A stretch of 64,000 nt of DNA from CAXXOK01 sp963663285 (lineage in GTDB: Bacteria; Bacillota; Clostridia; Christensenellales; Aristaeellaceae): contig CAXXNI010000004.1 in assembly GCA_963663285.2 (NCBI GenBank), positions 558,001 to 622,000 on the forward strand. Direction: 5' to 3'. Both the position numbers and the translations under genes were made by a program. Below the pieces are notes generated by a model. That model searched no databases, was not told the DNA's origin, and saw only the letters and a list, made by a program, of their open reading frames with translations. Each line of letters begins with the position of its first letter. Within the stretch, counting starts at the first letter, position 1. Shown one piece after another: positions 9,885 to 19,141 of the stretch.

Positions 9885-9891
9885 ATGGTCA

Positions 9892-9904
9892 GTGAACAGT
9901 TCAC
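9892..9904 (+). promoter_or_regulatory. Palindromic operator candidate over the transcription start
   Basis: GTGAACAGTTCAC is a perfect 13-bp palindrome starting 7 bases after the -10 box, so it covers the expected start site. This is where a repressor would block initiation. The GntR-family regulator at 19142 closes the same gene cluster and is the natural candidate to bind here. That link is inference. Confidence 0.55.
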
Positions 9905-9953
9905 GGATGCCGTATAAATAGACGCGTAATTAAATCAATGAGGTGCTTTATAG

Positions 9954-11249
9954 ATGGTTTTGGATCATACACCTTTAAACTGTTGCAGCTATACCGAGAT
10001 ATTAAAGCAGGAAACAGCTCTGGCTGTCGGCTGTACCGAGCCGGTTGCCATAGCCTATGCGGTTGCTAAAGCAACCAGCTATCTGAACGGTGAAATTCGT
10101 CATATCCATGTAAATGTAAGCAGGAACATGATGAAGAACGCAATGGGCGCGGGAATACCAAGTACCGGTATGGCGGGCATCAAACTGGCTGCCGCACTGG
10201 GCGTATTTGGCGGAGATGCAAATGCTAAGCTGGAGGTATTGCACGGCCTCACGCCTGAGGATGTAGCAAGCGCTAAAACCTTTGCAAATGAACATGTAAC
10301 CATCGCACTGAAAGATACCAGCGAAAAATTATTTATTGAGGCGGTTGTGGAAAGCGCAACCGAACATGCTACGGTTGTGATTCGCAGGGACCATACAAAT
10401 ATCACCAGCATTACAAAGAACAAAGAAGTGATATTCAGCAGCGGTGATGTCGCCGATCACAATCAATTATCCGATTCCGCTTCATATCACCTGACGGTTG
10501 AGGATATATATAATTATATTCAGAAAGTGCCACTACAGGATATTGGATTTCTGCGAGAGGCAATCGAAGTCAACTGGGAAATTGCACAGGAAGGAATCGA
10601 AAATAAATACGGGCTGATGGTGGGAAAGGTGATTTATGACGCGGTGCTGCGGTCCGGTACCTTTGACGATGCATGCGAATATGCATGCTCTCTGGCTGCT
10701 GCGGCTGCGGACGCAAGAATGTCCGGCTGCGTATTGCCTGTCGTCACACTATGCGGCAGCGGCAATCAGGGTATCACGGCGATTGTGCCAATTATTGCCT
10801 TAAACGATTACTACCATTACAGCGATGAATACCTTTTTCGCGCGCTGGCGCTGAGCTGCCTGATTACGACGCATGTAAAAAGTCACATCGGTAAACTATC
10901 TTCTGTCTGCGGCTGCGGGCTGGGATCGGCCATCGGGGTGGCAGCAGCCGTAACCTATTTACATCACGGCGAATTGTGGCAGATCAACTGTGCCATTAAA
11001 AATGTGATTGCCGATGTTTCCGGCATTATCTGCGACGGCGCCAAGGCGGGATGCGCCTTGAAGGTGGCAACCGTACTGAATAGTGCTTTCCGAAGCGCCA
11101 AACTGGCTTTGAAAGGAGTTGGCGCAGGCAGCATGGATGGCATTGTCTCTAAAGATGTGGAAGCATGCATCCGGAATATCGGTCGGTTGGGTAACGAAGG
11201 CATGAAGGATACGGATAAAACGATTCTTGATATCATGCAGCATAAATAA
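9954..11249 (+). CDS. cyuA: L-cysteine desulfidase family protein (CyuA/YhaM, UPF0597), copy 2
   Basis: A 431-residue paralogue of the protein at 351-1631. The N-terminal motif is AVGCTEPVAIAYAVAK, with SGCVLPVV, CGSGNQGI and ICDGAKAGC further on. Family members split L-cysteine to pyruvate, sulfide and ammonia using a [4Fe-4S] cluster. GAGGTGC lies upstream of the ATG. It is the first gene after the consensus promoter and is followed by a complete UroD/MtaA-like gene, so the same two families sit side by side twice within 12 kb, in opposite order. The two copies are clearly diverged, which suggests different substrates or specificity rather than recent duplication. Confidence 0.87.
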   Translation: MVLDHTPLNCCSYTEILKQETALAVGCTEPVAIAYAVAKATSYLNGEIRHIHVNVSRNMMKNAMGAGIPSTGMAGIKLAAALGVFGGDANAKLEVLHGLTPEDVASAKTFANEHVTIALKDTSEKLFIEAVVESATEHATVVIRRDHTNITSITKNKEVIFSSGDVADHNQLSDSASYHLTVEDIYNYIQKVPLQDIGFLREAIEVNWEIAQEGIENKYGLMVGKVIYDAVLRSGTFDDACEYACSLAAAAADARMSGCVLPVVTLCGSGNQGITAIVPIIALNDYYHYSDEYLFRALALSCLITTHVKSHIGKLSSVCGCGLGSAIGVAAAVTYLHHGELWQINCAIKNVIADVSGIICDGAKAGCALKVATVLNSAFRSAKLALKGVGAGSMDGIVSKDVEACIRNIGRLGNEGMKDTDKTILDIMQHK

Positions 11250-11278
11250 TATCCCATCATGGGAAAAGGAGAATGACG

Positions 11279-12244
11279 ATGGACAAGCGGACACGTGTAC
11301 AAAATGCGCTACATAAAAAAGAGGTGGATCATGTTCCCGTTGGCTTCTGGTATCATTTTGCCGGCGAGGAAAGCATGGGCGAAGCCTGTGTAAACGCACA
11401 TGTACATTACTATGAGGATACGGGTCTTGATTTTATCAAAATCATGTGCGACGGATATTTTGAATATCCGGTTCCGCAGGAGATAAAAACGGCATCGGAT
11501 TGGTACCTGCTAAAGCCGCTTGGGAAGGATCATCCTTTTATTCAGGAGCAGGTAGAGCGCGCAAAAAAGATTGTTGAGCGCAAAGGCAAGGATATGTGTG
11601 TGTTCTATAATGTGTTTGCTCCCTTTTCTTCGCTGCGTTTTGGCGCGGGCGACGAACGGATTATGAAGGATTTGAAAGAAAACCGGTTAGCTGTTATGTA
11701 TGCGCTGGATGTTGTGGCACAGGATAACGCCTTGCTTGCCCAGCTATTAATAGAGGAAGGAGGCTGTGACGGTATCTATTACTGTGTGCAGGGCGGCGAG
11801 TATAACCGTATGTCTTTTGATGAATACGTTTCGACCATCAGGCCGAGTGATTTATATGTTCTGGAGCGTGCCAACAGATACTCAAAAACTAACATCATGC
11901 ATTGCTGTGGTTGGGCGGGCGTTAAAAACCAACTTGCTCTCTGGGCGGACTACCCGGTGGCAGCGGTCAACTGGGCGGTTCATGTTGAGGGCGTCTCGCT
12001 TACCGAAGGCAGAAAGCTATTTGGCAACAAAGTTGTGCTGGGCGGATTTGAAACCTTATGGGACGGGCAAAAGCAACAAGGCATCATCTATAATGGCAGC
12101 GTTGACGAGCTGAAAGAATACACCCAAAAGCTCATCCTGGATCATGGAAAGTTGGAATTGATGCTTGGCGGAGATTGCACGCTGGCTTCCGAAATACCGC
12201 ACGAGAGAATCCGCTGGGTCGTTGAGGCGTCTAAAAGCATCTAA
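11279..12244 (+). CDS. UroD/MtaA-like zinc methyltransferase-family protein
   Basis: A 321-residue protein of the uroporphyrinogen decarboxylase superfamily. AAAGGAG at 11265-11271 is 7 bases from ATG 11279, which is preferred over the in-frame ATG at 11273. The N-terminus (TRVQNALHKKEVDHVPVGFW) is the usual R...A.....D..P.. opening of the family. His208-Cys209-Cys210 and Cys300 (GGDCTL) match the H-x-C...C zinc triad of MtaA/CmuA-type methyltransferases, where zinc activates a thiol. Haem-pathway UroD lacks this triad. No corrinoid protein gene is nearby. A role in methyl transfer to or from a thiol compound is plausible but unproven. Confidence 0.83.
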   Translation: MDKRTRVQNALHKKEVDHVPVGFWYHFAGEESMGEACVNAHVHYYEDTGLDFIKIMCDGYFEYPVPQEIKTASDWYLLKPLGKDHPFIQEQVERAKKIVERKGKDMCVFYNVFAPFSSLRFGAGDERIMKDLKENRLAVMYALDVVAQDNALLAQLLIEEGGCDGIYYCVQGGEYNRMSFDEYVSTIRPSDLYVLERANRYSKTNIMHCCGWAGVKNQLALWADYPVAAVNWAVHVEGVSLTEGRKLFGNKVVLGGFETLWDGQKQQGIIYNGSVDELKEYTQKLILDHGKLELMLGGDCTLASEIPHERIRWVVEASKSI

Positions 12245-12322
12245 ATATCGGAGATTACCGGATGCAGCCGTAATTTTATGGTGATACCGGTTTAACTCAC
12301 AAAAAAAGAGGAGGAGAAAACT

Positions 12323-13567
12323 ATGAAAAACAAGGGAATTGCGTTAGTACTGTCTTTGGTGTTGCTGGTTTCTGTTTTTGGCGGCTTCGCATCCGCTTCT
12401 GCGGAAAGTGAGCCCGTAACGCTCACTTTCTGGAATGGCTTTACAAGCACAGATGGTGATGTGCTTCAGGAGATTGTGAATCGTTATAATGAAACCAATA
12501 CGCTTGGGGTCACCATTGAAATGGATATCATGCCTTGGGCGACTTTCAATGAGAAGCTGCCGGCAGCCATTGCCGCCAATCAGGCTCCAGACTTTGTGCT
12601 TTGCAGCTCCGGTTACTATCCGCCGTATGTTGATGCGGACAGCTTTCAGGATATGAGCGATTTCTTTGCGGCAACAGGAACGAGCGAAGAAGCTTTTGAC
12701 GAAAACGTTCTGAAAGAATTGCATTATGGGGATTTGCTCGTTGGCATCCCGATGCAGATGATTTCCCATTACTTGTTCTGGGACAAAGATCTGTTTGCCG
12801 CTGCGGGCCTGGACCCCGAAACGCCGCCCACCTCTTTTGAGCAGATCAAAGAATACGCTGCCAAACTGACCGACCTGAGCAAAAACCAGTATGGTTGGTT
12901 GATCCCCACCAATAACAATGTTTCGGCCCAATATGCGATGTATGCTTTTGGCGCTGACTACACGACCGAAGATGGAAAAACGGCTGCGCTGAATACGCCC
13001 GAAGCGGTTAAGGCTTTTGAGTGGATGTATGATGTGTATGTCAATTTGAAGGCAAGCCCGACCGATACTGATGATAATACCTATATCTCCGGACAGTTGG
13101 GTATGTTCATTAACGGCCCGTGGATCATTAACGGGTTGAGAGAAAACGAGATTAACTTCGGCGTAGTTGCGGTTCCCGCTGCGGAAGGCAATGACCCCGG
13201 CGCCGCGATTATTCCGGTTGGTTTCTCGGTTCCGGTAACAACATCCGACGAACATAAAGCACTTGTTTATGACTTTGTCCGTTACTGGAACACGGAAGAG
13301 ATTTGCACGGAGTGGACGCAACGCTGCGGAACCCCGGCTTACCTGAAATCGGCAGAAGCTAATTTTGCCGATGATCCTATTAACAGTGCGCTGTCTGTGC
13401 CGCTGTCCTACGGCAAAGTCGTGCTCAAAGACATTGGTGTTTCCTCTGTTGCGAGCGAAGCGCTCTATCCCGCTCTGGAAGAAATCTTCGCAGGCGCGGA
13501 TATCCAAACTACGCTTGATAAGTACAATGATGTAATACAAGGTATTTTGGACGCGAAATATAACTAA
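12323..13567 (+). CDS. ABC transporter substrate-binding protein, CUT1/SBP family 1
   Basis: 414 residues. A signal peptide at 1-27 ends ASASAES with no lipobox cysteine. The mature part starts with VTLTFWNGF and later has QAPDFV and NGPWII blocks, typical of family 1 extracellular sugar- or polyol-binding proteins. AGAGGAGGAG precedes the ATG. Two CUT1 permeases follow, but no ATPase gene is present, so a shared multi-task ATPase elsewhere must energise the system. The neighbours are peptidases and a desulfidase, so the ligand may not be a simple sugar. Confidence 0.9.
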   Translation: MKNKGIALVLSLVLLVSVFGGFASASAESEPVTLTFWNGFTSTDGDVLQEIVNRYNETNTLGVTIEMDIMPWATFNEKLPAAIAANQAPDFVLCSSGYYPPYVDADSFQDMSDFFAATGTSEEAFDENVLKELHYGDLLVGIPMQMISHYLFWDKDLFAAAGLDPETPPTSFEQIKEYAAKLTDLSKNQYGWLIPTNNNVSAQYAMYAFGADYTTEDGKTAALNTPEAVKAFEWMYDVYVNLKASPTDTDDNTYISGQLGMFINGPWIINGLRENEINFGVVAVPAAEGNDPGAAIIPVGFSVPVTTSDEHKALVYDFVRYWNTEEICTEWTQRCGTPAYLKSAEANFADDPINSALSVPLSYGKVVLKDIGVSSVASEALYPALEEIFAGADIQTTLDKYNDVIQGILDAKYN

Positions 13568-13576
13568 ACACACATG

Positions 13577-13609
13577 TGCCGGGGGGCTTGCAGGTACAGC
13601 CCCCCGGCA
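13577..13609 (+). promoter_or_regulatory. GC-rich stem-loop after the binding-protein gene
   Basis: A perfect 12-bp stem (TGCCGGGGGGCT) with a 9-base loop lies 9 bases after the stop and before the permease genes. No T-run follows. It probably protects the binding-protein message or partially terminates transcription. Confidence 0.7.
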
Positions 13610-13630
13610 TTAACAAAGGGGGAATGATTT

Positions 13631-14545
13631 GTGACAAACAGCACCGGTATTCGACTATTTTTTCAGCGGTGGTTTGATAAGGACCGGGTTGGGTATTTGT
13701 TTATCCTGCCTTCCTGTCTGGTCATTTTTCTGTTTATCTTAATTCCATTGCTGACGTCGTTTGCCATTAGCACGACAGATTTAAGTATTTTTTTGAAACT
13801 ACCGGAATTTGTGGGTTTTTCAAATTTCAGTAGAGCGCTTGCAGATGCGCGTGTATGGAACGCATTGAAAAACACGCTGATTTATGTTGCATACTTCATC
13901 CCTATCCAAATGCTGCTGGCATTGCTGCTTGCTGCATGGTTGAACCATCCGACATGGTTTAATAAATTTAGCCGTTCTGTTATCTATGTGCCGGTGCTCT
14001 GTTCCTTTACTGCGATTGGCATATTGTTTAATTTAATTTTAAATTCCACCGTGGGGTATATACCCTACGTTATCAGTCGTTTTACGGGGGTTCCCATTGC
14101 ATTGCTATCGGATGTCCGTTTCGCCATGCCGGTAATTATCTTTATTTCTGTATGGAAAACCTTCGGGAAAACCACCATTATCCTGGTGGCGGGCATTAAC
14201 GACATTCCGCAAACACTTTATGAAGCATCTGCTATTGACGGCGCATCCAATACGCAGCAATTTTTCAGAATAACGCTGCCCAATCTTTTACCAACGTTGA
14301 ACTTCACAATACTCACATCCCTGATCGGGGCATTCCAGGTGTTCGATGTGGTTTACGTCACCACGGGAGGCGGACCGCTGTACTCAACGGAAACAATGGT
14401 GCAGTACATTTATTACCGTGGCTTTTCGATGCCGTATGAACTGGGCTATGCTTCTGCCATCGCGGTTGAACTGTTTATCGTGATTGCGGTTCTGGTGCTG
14501 TTTTTTAAGGGCATTATAGAACGTAAAATCCGAAATGTGTACTGA
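13631..14545 (+). CDS. CUT1 ABC transporter permease, MalF/UgpA type
   Basis: 304 residues starting at GTG 13631, 8 bases after AAAGGGGG. Six membrane helices are predicted from the hydrophobic runs, the first at about residues 22-42 (FILPSCLVIFLFILIPLL). The EAA loop is at EASAIDGASNTQQFFRITLP, which docks the ATPase. It is of normal length and pairs with the MalG-type subunit that starts 10 bases downstream. Confidence 0.92.
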   Translation: MTNSTGIRLFFQRWFDKDRVGYLFILPSCLVIFLFILIPLLTSFAISTTDLSIFLKLPEFVGFSNFSRALADARVWNALKNTLIYVAYFIPIQMLLALLLAAWLNHPTWFNKFSRSVIYVPVLCSFTAIGILFNLILNSTVGYIPYVISRFTGVPIALLSDVRFAMPVIIFISVWKTFGKTTIILVAGINDIPQTLYEASAIDGASNTQQFFRITLPNLLPTLNFTILTSLIGAFQVFDVVYVTTGGGPLYSTETMVQYIYYRGFSMPYELGYASAIAVELFIVIAVLVLFFKGIIERKIRNVY

Positions 14546-14555
14546 GGTGAACGCA

Positions 14556-15380
14556 ATGAAACGTATATCGCTGTCAAACACCATGAGAACCGTAATCAGC
14601 CTTCTGATCATTTTTTTGGTGGTCTTTCCGTTTGCATGGCTTGTCATTAGCACATTCAAGCTGCAAAAAGATATCATCAAATGGCCGCCTACCTTTTGGC
14701 CGGTCAGGTGGACACTGAAAAATTACGTTACGGTTTGGGATCGTATTCCGCTGGCCCGCTATATTCTCAATACAATTATTTTTGCCGGAAGCGTCGCCTT
14801 TTTTTCCGCGTTTTTTGATTCGCTGGCGGGCTATGCCTTTGCGAGGCTGCGCTTCAAAGGAAAGGAACTCATCTTTAATATCATACTCTTGACGATGCTT
14901 GTTCCGTTTCAAATTATAATGATTCCCCTATACATTGAGTTAAATCTCGTATGTATTTTAAATACCTTTATTGGCTTAATCTTGCCAAGAATCACATCTG
15001 CCTATGGAATATTCTTTATGCGATCTTTCTTTACAGGCCTTCCGCCGGAACTGGAAGAGGCCGCGAGAATTGATGGTTTGCATGAATTTGGCATCTTTTT
15101 CAGAATCATGCTGCCCCTATGTAAACCCGCGCTGATTACGTTTTTTATTTTCTGCTTAACCAGCAACTGGAATGATTTAATTTATCCGTTGATGATGACC
15201 AGCTCGACAAGCATGCGGACGCTTCCAGCCGGACTGGCTACTTTTGTTGGAGAAGGCGTACGCGAAACCGGCCCTGCGATGGCTGGGGCGCTCCTGTCAA
15301 TGCTGCCGTTGTTCATTTTGTATGTTGTGGCACAACGGTATTTTGTTGAAGGCATTGCCGTATCCGGCATGAAGGGATGA
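14556..15380 (+). CDS. CUT1 ABC transporter permease, MalG/UgpE type
   Basis: 274 residues. The start at ATG 14556 follows GAGGTGAA; an in-frame ATG at 14535 would overlap the previous gene and lacks a ribosome-binding site. The protein opens with a helix (TVISLLIIFLVVFPFAWLV) and a STF motif usual for MalG. It has the EAA loop EEAARIDGLHEFGIFFRIMLP and ends AVSGMKG, the typical terminus of the subfamily. It forms the channel with the gene before it. Confidence 0.92.
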   Translation: MKRISLSNTMRTVISLLIIFLVVFPFAWLVISTFKLQKDIIKWPPTFWPVRWTLKNYVTVWDRIPLARYILNTIIFAGSVAFFSAFFDSLAGYAFARLRFKGKELIFNIILLTMLVPFQIIMIPLYIELNLVCILNTFIGLILPRITSAYGIFFMRSFFTGLPPELEEAARIDGLHEFGIFFRIMLPLCKPALITFFIFCLTSNWNDLIYPLMMTSSTSMRTLPAGLATFVGEGVRETGPAMAGALLSMLPLFILYVVAQRYFVEGIAVSGMKG

Positions 15381-15390
15381 TGCTAAGACG

Positions 15391-16725
15391 ATGATCAGGA
15401 GTGAACCGTTCGCAATCCCTATTGAAGAAAAAGTAAGCCGGCTGGTAAAAGTTGAAACCGTTTCGGGAACAAAGCACAATAATATAAATGAATACTTGAT
15501 TCAACTGAATCAAATGTTCCCCCATGTGTTTATGCGTACGGAACGGGAGGCTTTTGGAAAAGCGCTGCTGCTGGTTTTGCCCGGCTTGGATCCGGGATTG
15601 CTGCCGGTTATGTTTATCGGTCATATGGATGTGGTGGCGGCTAATCCGGCTGATTGGACGTATCCTCCTTTTTCCGGCCATATTGCCGATCGCAAAGTGT
15701 GGGGCAGAGGTACGCTGGATATGAAAGGCGCACAGTGTGCTTTGTTTGAGGCGTTAGATAAACTACTGCAAAATGGGTTTACGCCAAAACGAACAATGTA
15801 CCTGTACCTGTCCTGTGATGAGGAAACCGGTGGAGAAACCACGGCGTATGCGGCTGGAATCCTCAAGGAACGGGGCGTGTTTTTAGAAGCGATCTTTGAT
15901 GAAGGCGGAACCGTCACGGACAATATCTTTGGCAAGATCGATAAAAAGTGTGCCTTGGTGGCGATTGCAGAAAAAGGCTCGTTAGAGTACCGGTTTACCG
16001 CTATATCTGCCGGAGGCCATGCGGCGATGCCGGAAAAGAATTCGGCGTTATTACGGCTAAGCCGATTGATGGTCGACTGTGAAGAAAACGATCAGTTTCT
16101 AACAAAAGAGAAGCCGGCACCTGAAATTTTGCAAATACTGCAAGCAACCATGCAGCACTTAACGGGCAAAGACCGACATGCCCTGGAAGCTGTTTTACGG
16201 GGGGAGCAGAAGGATGCGGCGGCGCTTTCGGATATTTTAGGGCCTGCCGCAAGCGCGTACCTGGGTGCAACGATTGCCTTTACGGTCATCAAGGCAGGCA
16301 GTGCGTTCAATGTTTTGCCTAAACAGGCGGTTTTAACTGCAAACGTAAGGACTACGGCTGAAATACGGGAAGCAGAGATTACGCAGAAATTAAAACAAAA
16401 AGCGGCGGAATTTGACGTTGAATGTGAATTGGTAGGGGGATCGGACGCGTCTGCATATTCTTCGGTTGACTCATTTGGCTATGCATCGGTTGAAAGAACG
16501 ATTCATGCCTTGGATAAGGATTTGCCGGTTATCCCCACGCTGCTGTTTGGCGGAACAGACTCAAAGCACTTTCAGGAGCTGACACAAACAATTATCCGCT
16601 TTTCACCGATTTTTATAAGCAAAGAACAGAGCAAGGGTGTTCATGGAAGCAATGAATATATTACGGTAGAATCTCTTGAAAAAGCGGTGGCTTTTTACAC
16701 AAGACTCTTATTTGAGGAAATCTGA
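15391..16725 (+). CDS. M20-family metallopeptidase (ArgE/DapE/CPS1-like)
   Basis: 444 residues, 10 bases after the permease. Metal-site motifs: GHMDVVAANP (His, Asp), GRGTLDMKG (Asp), CDEETGGE (catalytic Glu-Glu) and a late His in GVHGSNE. The dimerisation lobe lies between roughly residues 190 and 320. The opening WTYPPFSGHI is shared with Gly-Xaa carboxypeptidase and N-acyl-amino-acid hydrolase relatives (CPS1/PM20D1). It differs from the PepV-type enzyme of the first operon. It probably releases an amino acid from a peptide or N-acyl conjugate imported by this operon. Confidence 0.9.
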   Translation: MIRSEPFAIPIEEKVSRLVKVETVSGTKHNNINEYLIQLNQMFPHVFMRTEREAFGKALLLVLPGLDPGLLPVMFIGHMDVVAANPADWTYPPFSGHIADRKVWGRGTLDMKGAQCALFEALDKLLQNGFTPKRTMYLYLSCDEETGGETTAYAAGILKERGVFLEAIFDEGGTVTDNIFGKIDKKCALVAIAEKGSLEYRFTAISAGGHAAMPEKNSALLRLSRLMVDCEENDQFLTKEKPAPEILQILQATMQHLTGKDRHALEAVLRGEQKDAAALSDILGPAASAYLGATIAFTVIKAGSAFNVLPKQAVLTANVRTTAEIREAEITQKLKQKAAEFDVECELVGGSDASAYSSVDSFGYASVERTIHALDKDLPVIPTLLFGGTDSKHFQELTQTIIRFSPIFISKEQSKGVHGSNEYITVESLEKAVAFYTRLLFEEI

Positions 16726-16740
16726 TCGGAGAATATGGGA

Positions 16741-17811
16741 ATGAAAAACCCGATTGAGTGCTTGCAGAAACGAATAACGGCTGAAACGGACGCCCTTTGG
16801 ATTAGCGATGAAGAGGATCGATTCTATTTTACAAACTTACGTTCTTCCCAAGGGGTACTGCTGGTCACAAGCCGCAACGCATGGTTCTTCTGTGATGGGC
16901 GCTATTATGAAGAAGCAGCGTCCTGCATAACGCACTGCAAGGTCGTAGAGTCGTTTGACCTGTATCGCCAGACGAAAGAAGTTCTAAAAACGGAGGGGAT
17001 GGAAAGGCTTCTCATCTGCGCTGGTAAGTGCTCGTTGGCAAGCGTGCGTGAAATTCAATCGGCTTTTAATGACCTTATGATAGAGGATAGTGGCAGGCTG
17101 GATAATCTGATTGAAAATCTCAGGATGATCAAAGACGATCATGAAGCTGCTTTTCACCGGGAAGCGCAGCGTATAACGGATGATACCTTCAATTACATTT
17201 GTGGAATCATCCGCCCGGGCATTACGGAACTTGCAATTGCGCAGGAGATAGCATGCCGCCTCACAAAAGAAGGATCGGAAAGCAACCATTATCATTTTAT
17301 AGTGGCAAGCGGAAAGAACAGCGCCCTGCCGCATGGTTTTGCCACACATAAAACCGTGCAGGTGGGAGACATCATAACGATGGATTTCGGCGCTGTTGTA
17401 CAGGGCAGGCTGGCAGATATGACCCGTACAGTCGCCTTGGGCCGGGTGACGGATGAACAAAGCGCTGTATACAATATTGTGCTGGAAGCGCAGCAGCGGG
17501 CACTGGATATGATTCGGCCCGGTGTTTGCTGCCGGGATGTGGATGCAGCTGCGCGCGCCTATATCTATAACCAGGGTTACCGGGGATGCTTTTCGCATGG
17601 ATTGGGGCATGCGGTCGGTGTTCAGGTGCATGAAAACCCAAGATTCAATGAAAGCTGTACAACCATGCTTGCTTCCGGCCATGTGATGACGGTTGAACCT
17701 GGTATATACCTGAAAGGCAGGTTTGGCGTTCGGATTGAGGATATGTTATGGGTAACGTCAAACGGATATGAAAACTTTACCCGGAGCCCGAAAAATTTGA
17801 TGGTATTATAA
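16741..17811 (+). CDS. M24 metallopeptidase (Xaa-Pro dipeptidase/aminopeptidase-like)
   Basis: About 356 residues. CGGAGA at 16727-16732 is 8 bases from ATG 16741; the ATG at 16735 is too close. The N-terminal creatinase-type domain covers about residues 1-120, followed by the pita-bread catalytic domain. The five metal ligands are present: Asp in TMDFGAV, Asp in LADMTRTV, His in GLGHAVG, Glu in TVEPGIY and Glu in RIEDML. It could be a proline peptidase or a hydrolase of a modified amino acid (creatinase or ectoine-hydrolase relatives share the fold). It is followed after 13 bases by the dehydrogenase. Confidence 0.9.
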   Translation: MKNPIECLQKRITAETDALWISDEEDRFYFTNLRSSQGVLLVTSRNAWFFCDGRYYEEAASCITHCKVVESFDLYRQTKEVLKTEGMERLLICAGKCSLASVREIQSAFNDLMIEDSGRLDNLIENLRMIKDDHEAAFHREAQRITDDTFNYICGIIRPGITELAIAQEIACRLTKEGSESNHYHFIVASGKNSALPHGFATHKTVQVGDIITMDFGAVVQGRLADMTRTVALGRVTDEQSAVYNIVLEAQQRALDMIRPGVCCRDVDAAARAYIYNQGYRGCFSHGLGHAVGVQVHENPRFNESCTTMLASGHVMTVEPGIYLKGRFGVRIEDMLWVTSNGYENFTRSPKNLMVL

Positions 17812-17824
17812 AGGAGATTACAAC

Positions 17825-19006
17825 ATGAATGCTTTCGAATACCAGTGTAAAACGGAACTTGTTTTTGGGGTAAAAGCGGAGGACAAATTAGTTGACAAAC
17901 TGCGTAAGCATAATGCCAAACGAGTGCTGCTGGTTTACGGCGGTAATTCAATTAAAAACAGCGGATTGTACGACCGTGTAACGACGCTTCTGAAAATGGA
18001 TAAAATTGATTATACCGAACTGCCGGGGGTGGTGCCCAATCCGCGCGTTTCGCTCGTGCGTAAAGGAATCGGCATATGCAGGGAAGAGAAGATCGATTTT
18101 CTGCTGGCGGTAGGCGGAGGAAGCGTTATAGATACTTGCAAAGCGATTTCCTACGGTGTATTTTATGAAGGAGATGTTTGGGAGCTGGTCATCAATAAAG
18201 CCAAACCGGGGGATACCCGTATTCCGGTTGGCTGCATTCTTACGCTTCCGGCAGCGGGCAGCGAAGCCAGCGACAGTTGTGTAATTTCTGATGAGACTGT
18301 GGGGATAAAGGGTGGTTTTGCTGCCTCGGAGATGCGCCCTGTTTTTGCCATTATGAATCCCGAGTTGACATATACGCTCCCTGCCTACCAAACGGCATGT
18401 GGCTGTATGGATATTATGGCTCATGCGATGGAAAGGTACTTTTCGCTTACACCGGATGTGTATATCACGGATTGCCTGGGGGAGACAATGATTAAAGCGA
18501 TTGTGATGAATCTTCCCAAGGTGCTTGCGAATCCATGCGATCTTGCCGCCCGCTCTGAAATTATGCTGGCCGGCACATTGGCGCAAAATGATCTGACGGG
18601 AATGGGACGGCAGCAGGATTGGTTTAATCATGTGCTTGAGCACCAAATCAGCGGTTACTACGATATTGCACATGGAGCTGGCCTGGCTATTTCTTTCCCG
18701 GCCTGGATGGAATACCTGCTGGATAAACAGGCGTGCTTGCCCAAATTGATACAATATGCGGTCAACATATGGGGTGTTGAGCCGGATGAAAACAACCCGG
18801 AAAATACGGCAAGAGAAGGAATTCAAAGACTATCGCGGCTGATAGCGGACGCGGGACTGCCGGCAAAGCTCTCGGATGTAAATATTGATGATGATAAGTT
18901 TGCGCTGATGGCTGACAACATGACGGCAGCCGGGAATGCGGCGGTCGGCAGTTTTTACCCCATGAACAAACAGGATATTCTGGCTCTCCTCCAGCGGATG
19001 AAGTAA
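17825..19006 (+). CDS. Iron-containing alcohol dehydrogenase (BdhA/YqhD-like)
   Basis: 393 residues. The NAD(P)-binding signature AVGGGSVIDTCKAI is around residue 95. The iron-binding part contains DIMAHAMERYF and FNHVLEHQISGYYDIAHGAG, with the conserved Asp and His ligands. The opening FEYQCKTELVFG is typical of the butanol-dehydrogenase branch. It would reduce an aldehyde or ketone made by catabolism of the imported substrate, disposing of reducing power. AAGGAG precedes the ATG. The gene belongs to the second operon by spacing and strand. Confidence 0.92.
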   Translation: MNAFEYQCKTELVFGVKAEDKLVDKLRKHNAKRVLLVYGGNSIKNSGLYDRVTTLLKMDKIDYTELPGVVPNPRVSLVRKGIGICREEKIDFLLAVGGGSVIDTCKAISYGVFYEGDVWELVINKAKPGDTRIPVGCILTLPAAGSEASDSCVISDETVGIKGGFAASEMRPVFAIMNPELTYTLPAYQTACGCMDIMAHAMERYFSLTPDVYITDCLGETMIKAIVMNLPKVLANPCDLAARSEIMLAGTLAQNDLTGMGRQQDWFNHVLEHQISGYYDIAHGAGLAISFPAWMEYLLDKQACLPKLIQYAVNIWGVEPDENNPENTAREGIQRLSRLIADAGLPAKLSDVNIDDDKFALMADNMTAAGNAAVGSFYPMNKQDILALLQRMK

Positions 19007-19141
19007 GGAAAGCCGTATCCCGCGGGTTGGGTGTGGAGCAGGAAACCGCAAATACAAATAATGGGTTTCCCTACCAATACAATGATGCTTTGACTATGAT
19101 ATAATATAAAATAACGAGTGCTTGATATTTTGTGGAGGTAT

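Noticed and set aside
12344..13573. Long open frame on the - strand opposite the CUT1 binding-protein gene (409 codons)
   Set aside because: It mirrors the codon structure of the + strand gene, has no recognisable motif or ribosome-binding site, and the + strand protein has a clear family and signal peptide.
19089..19105. TTGACT and TATAAT upstream of the GntR gene as a promoter
   Set aside because: The boxes are only 4 bases apart. The -10 may be real, but no acceptable -35 lies 16-18 bases upstream.
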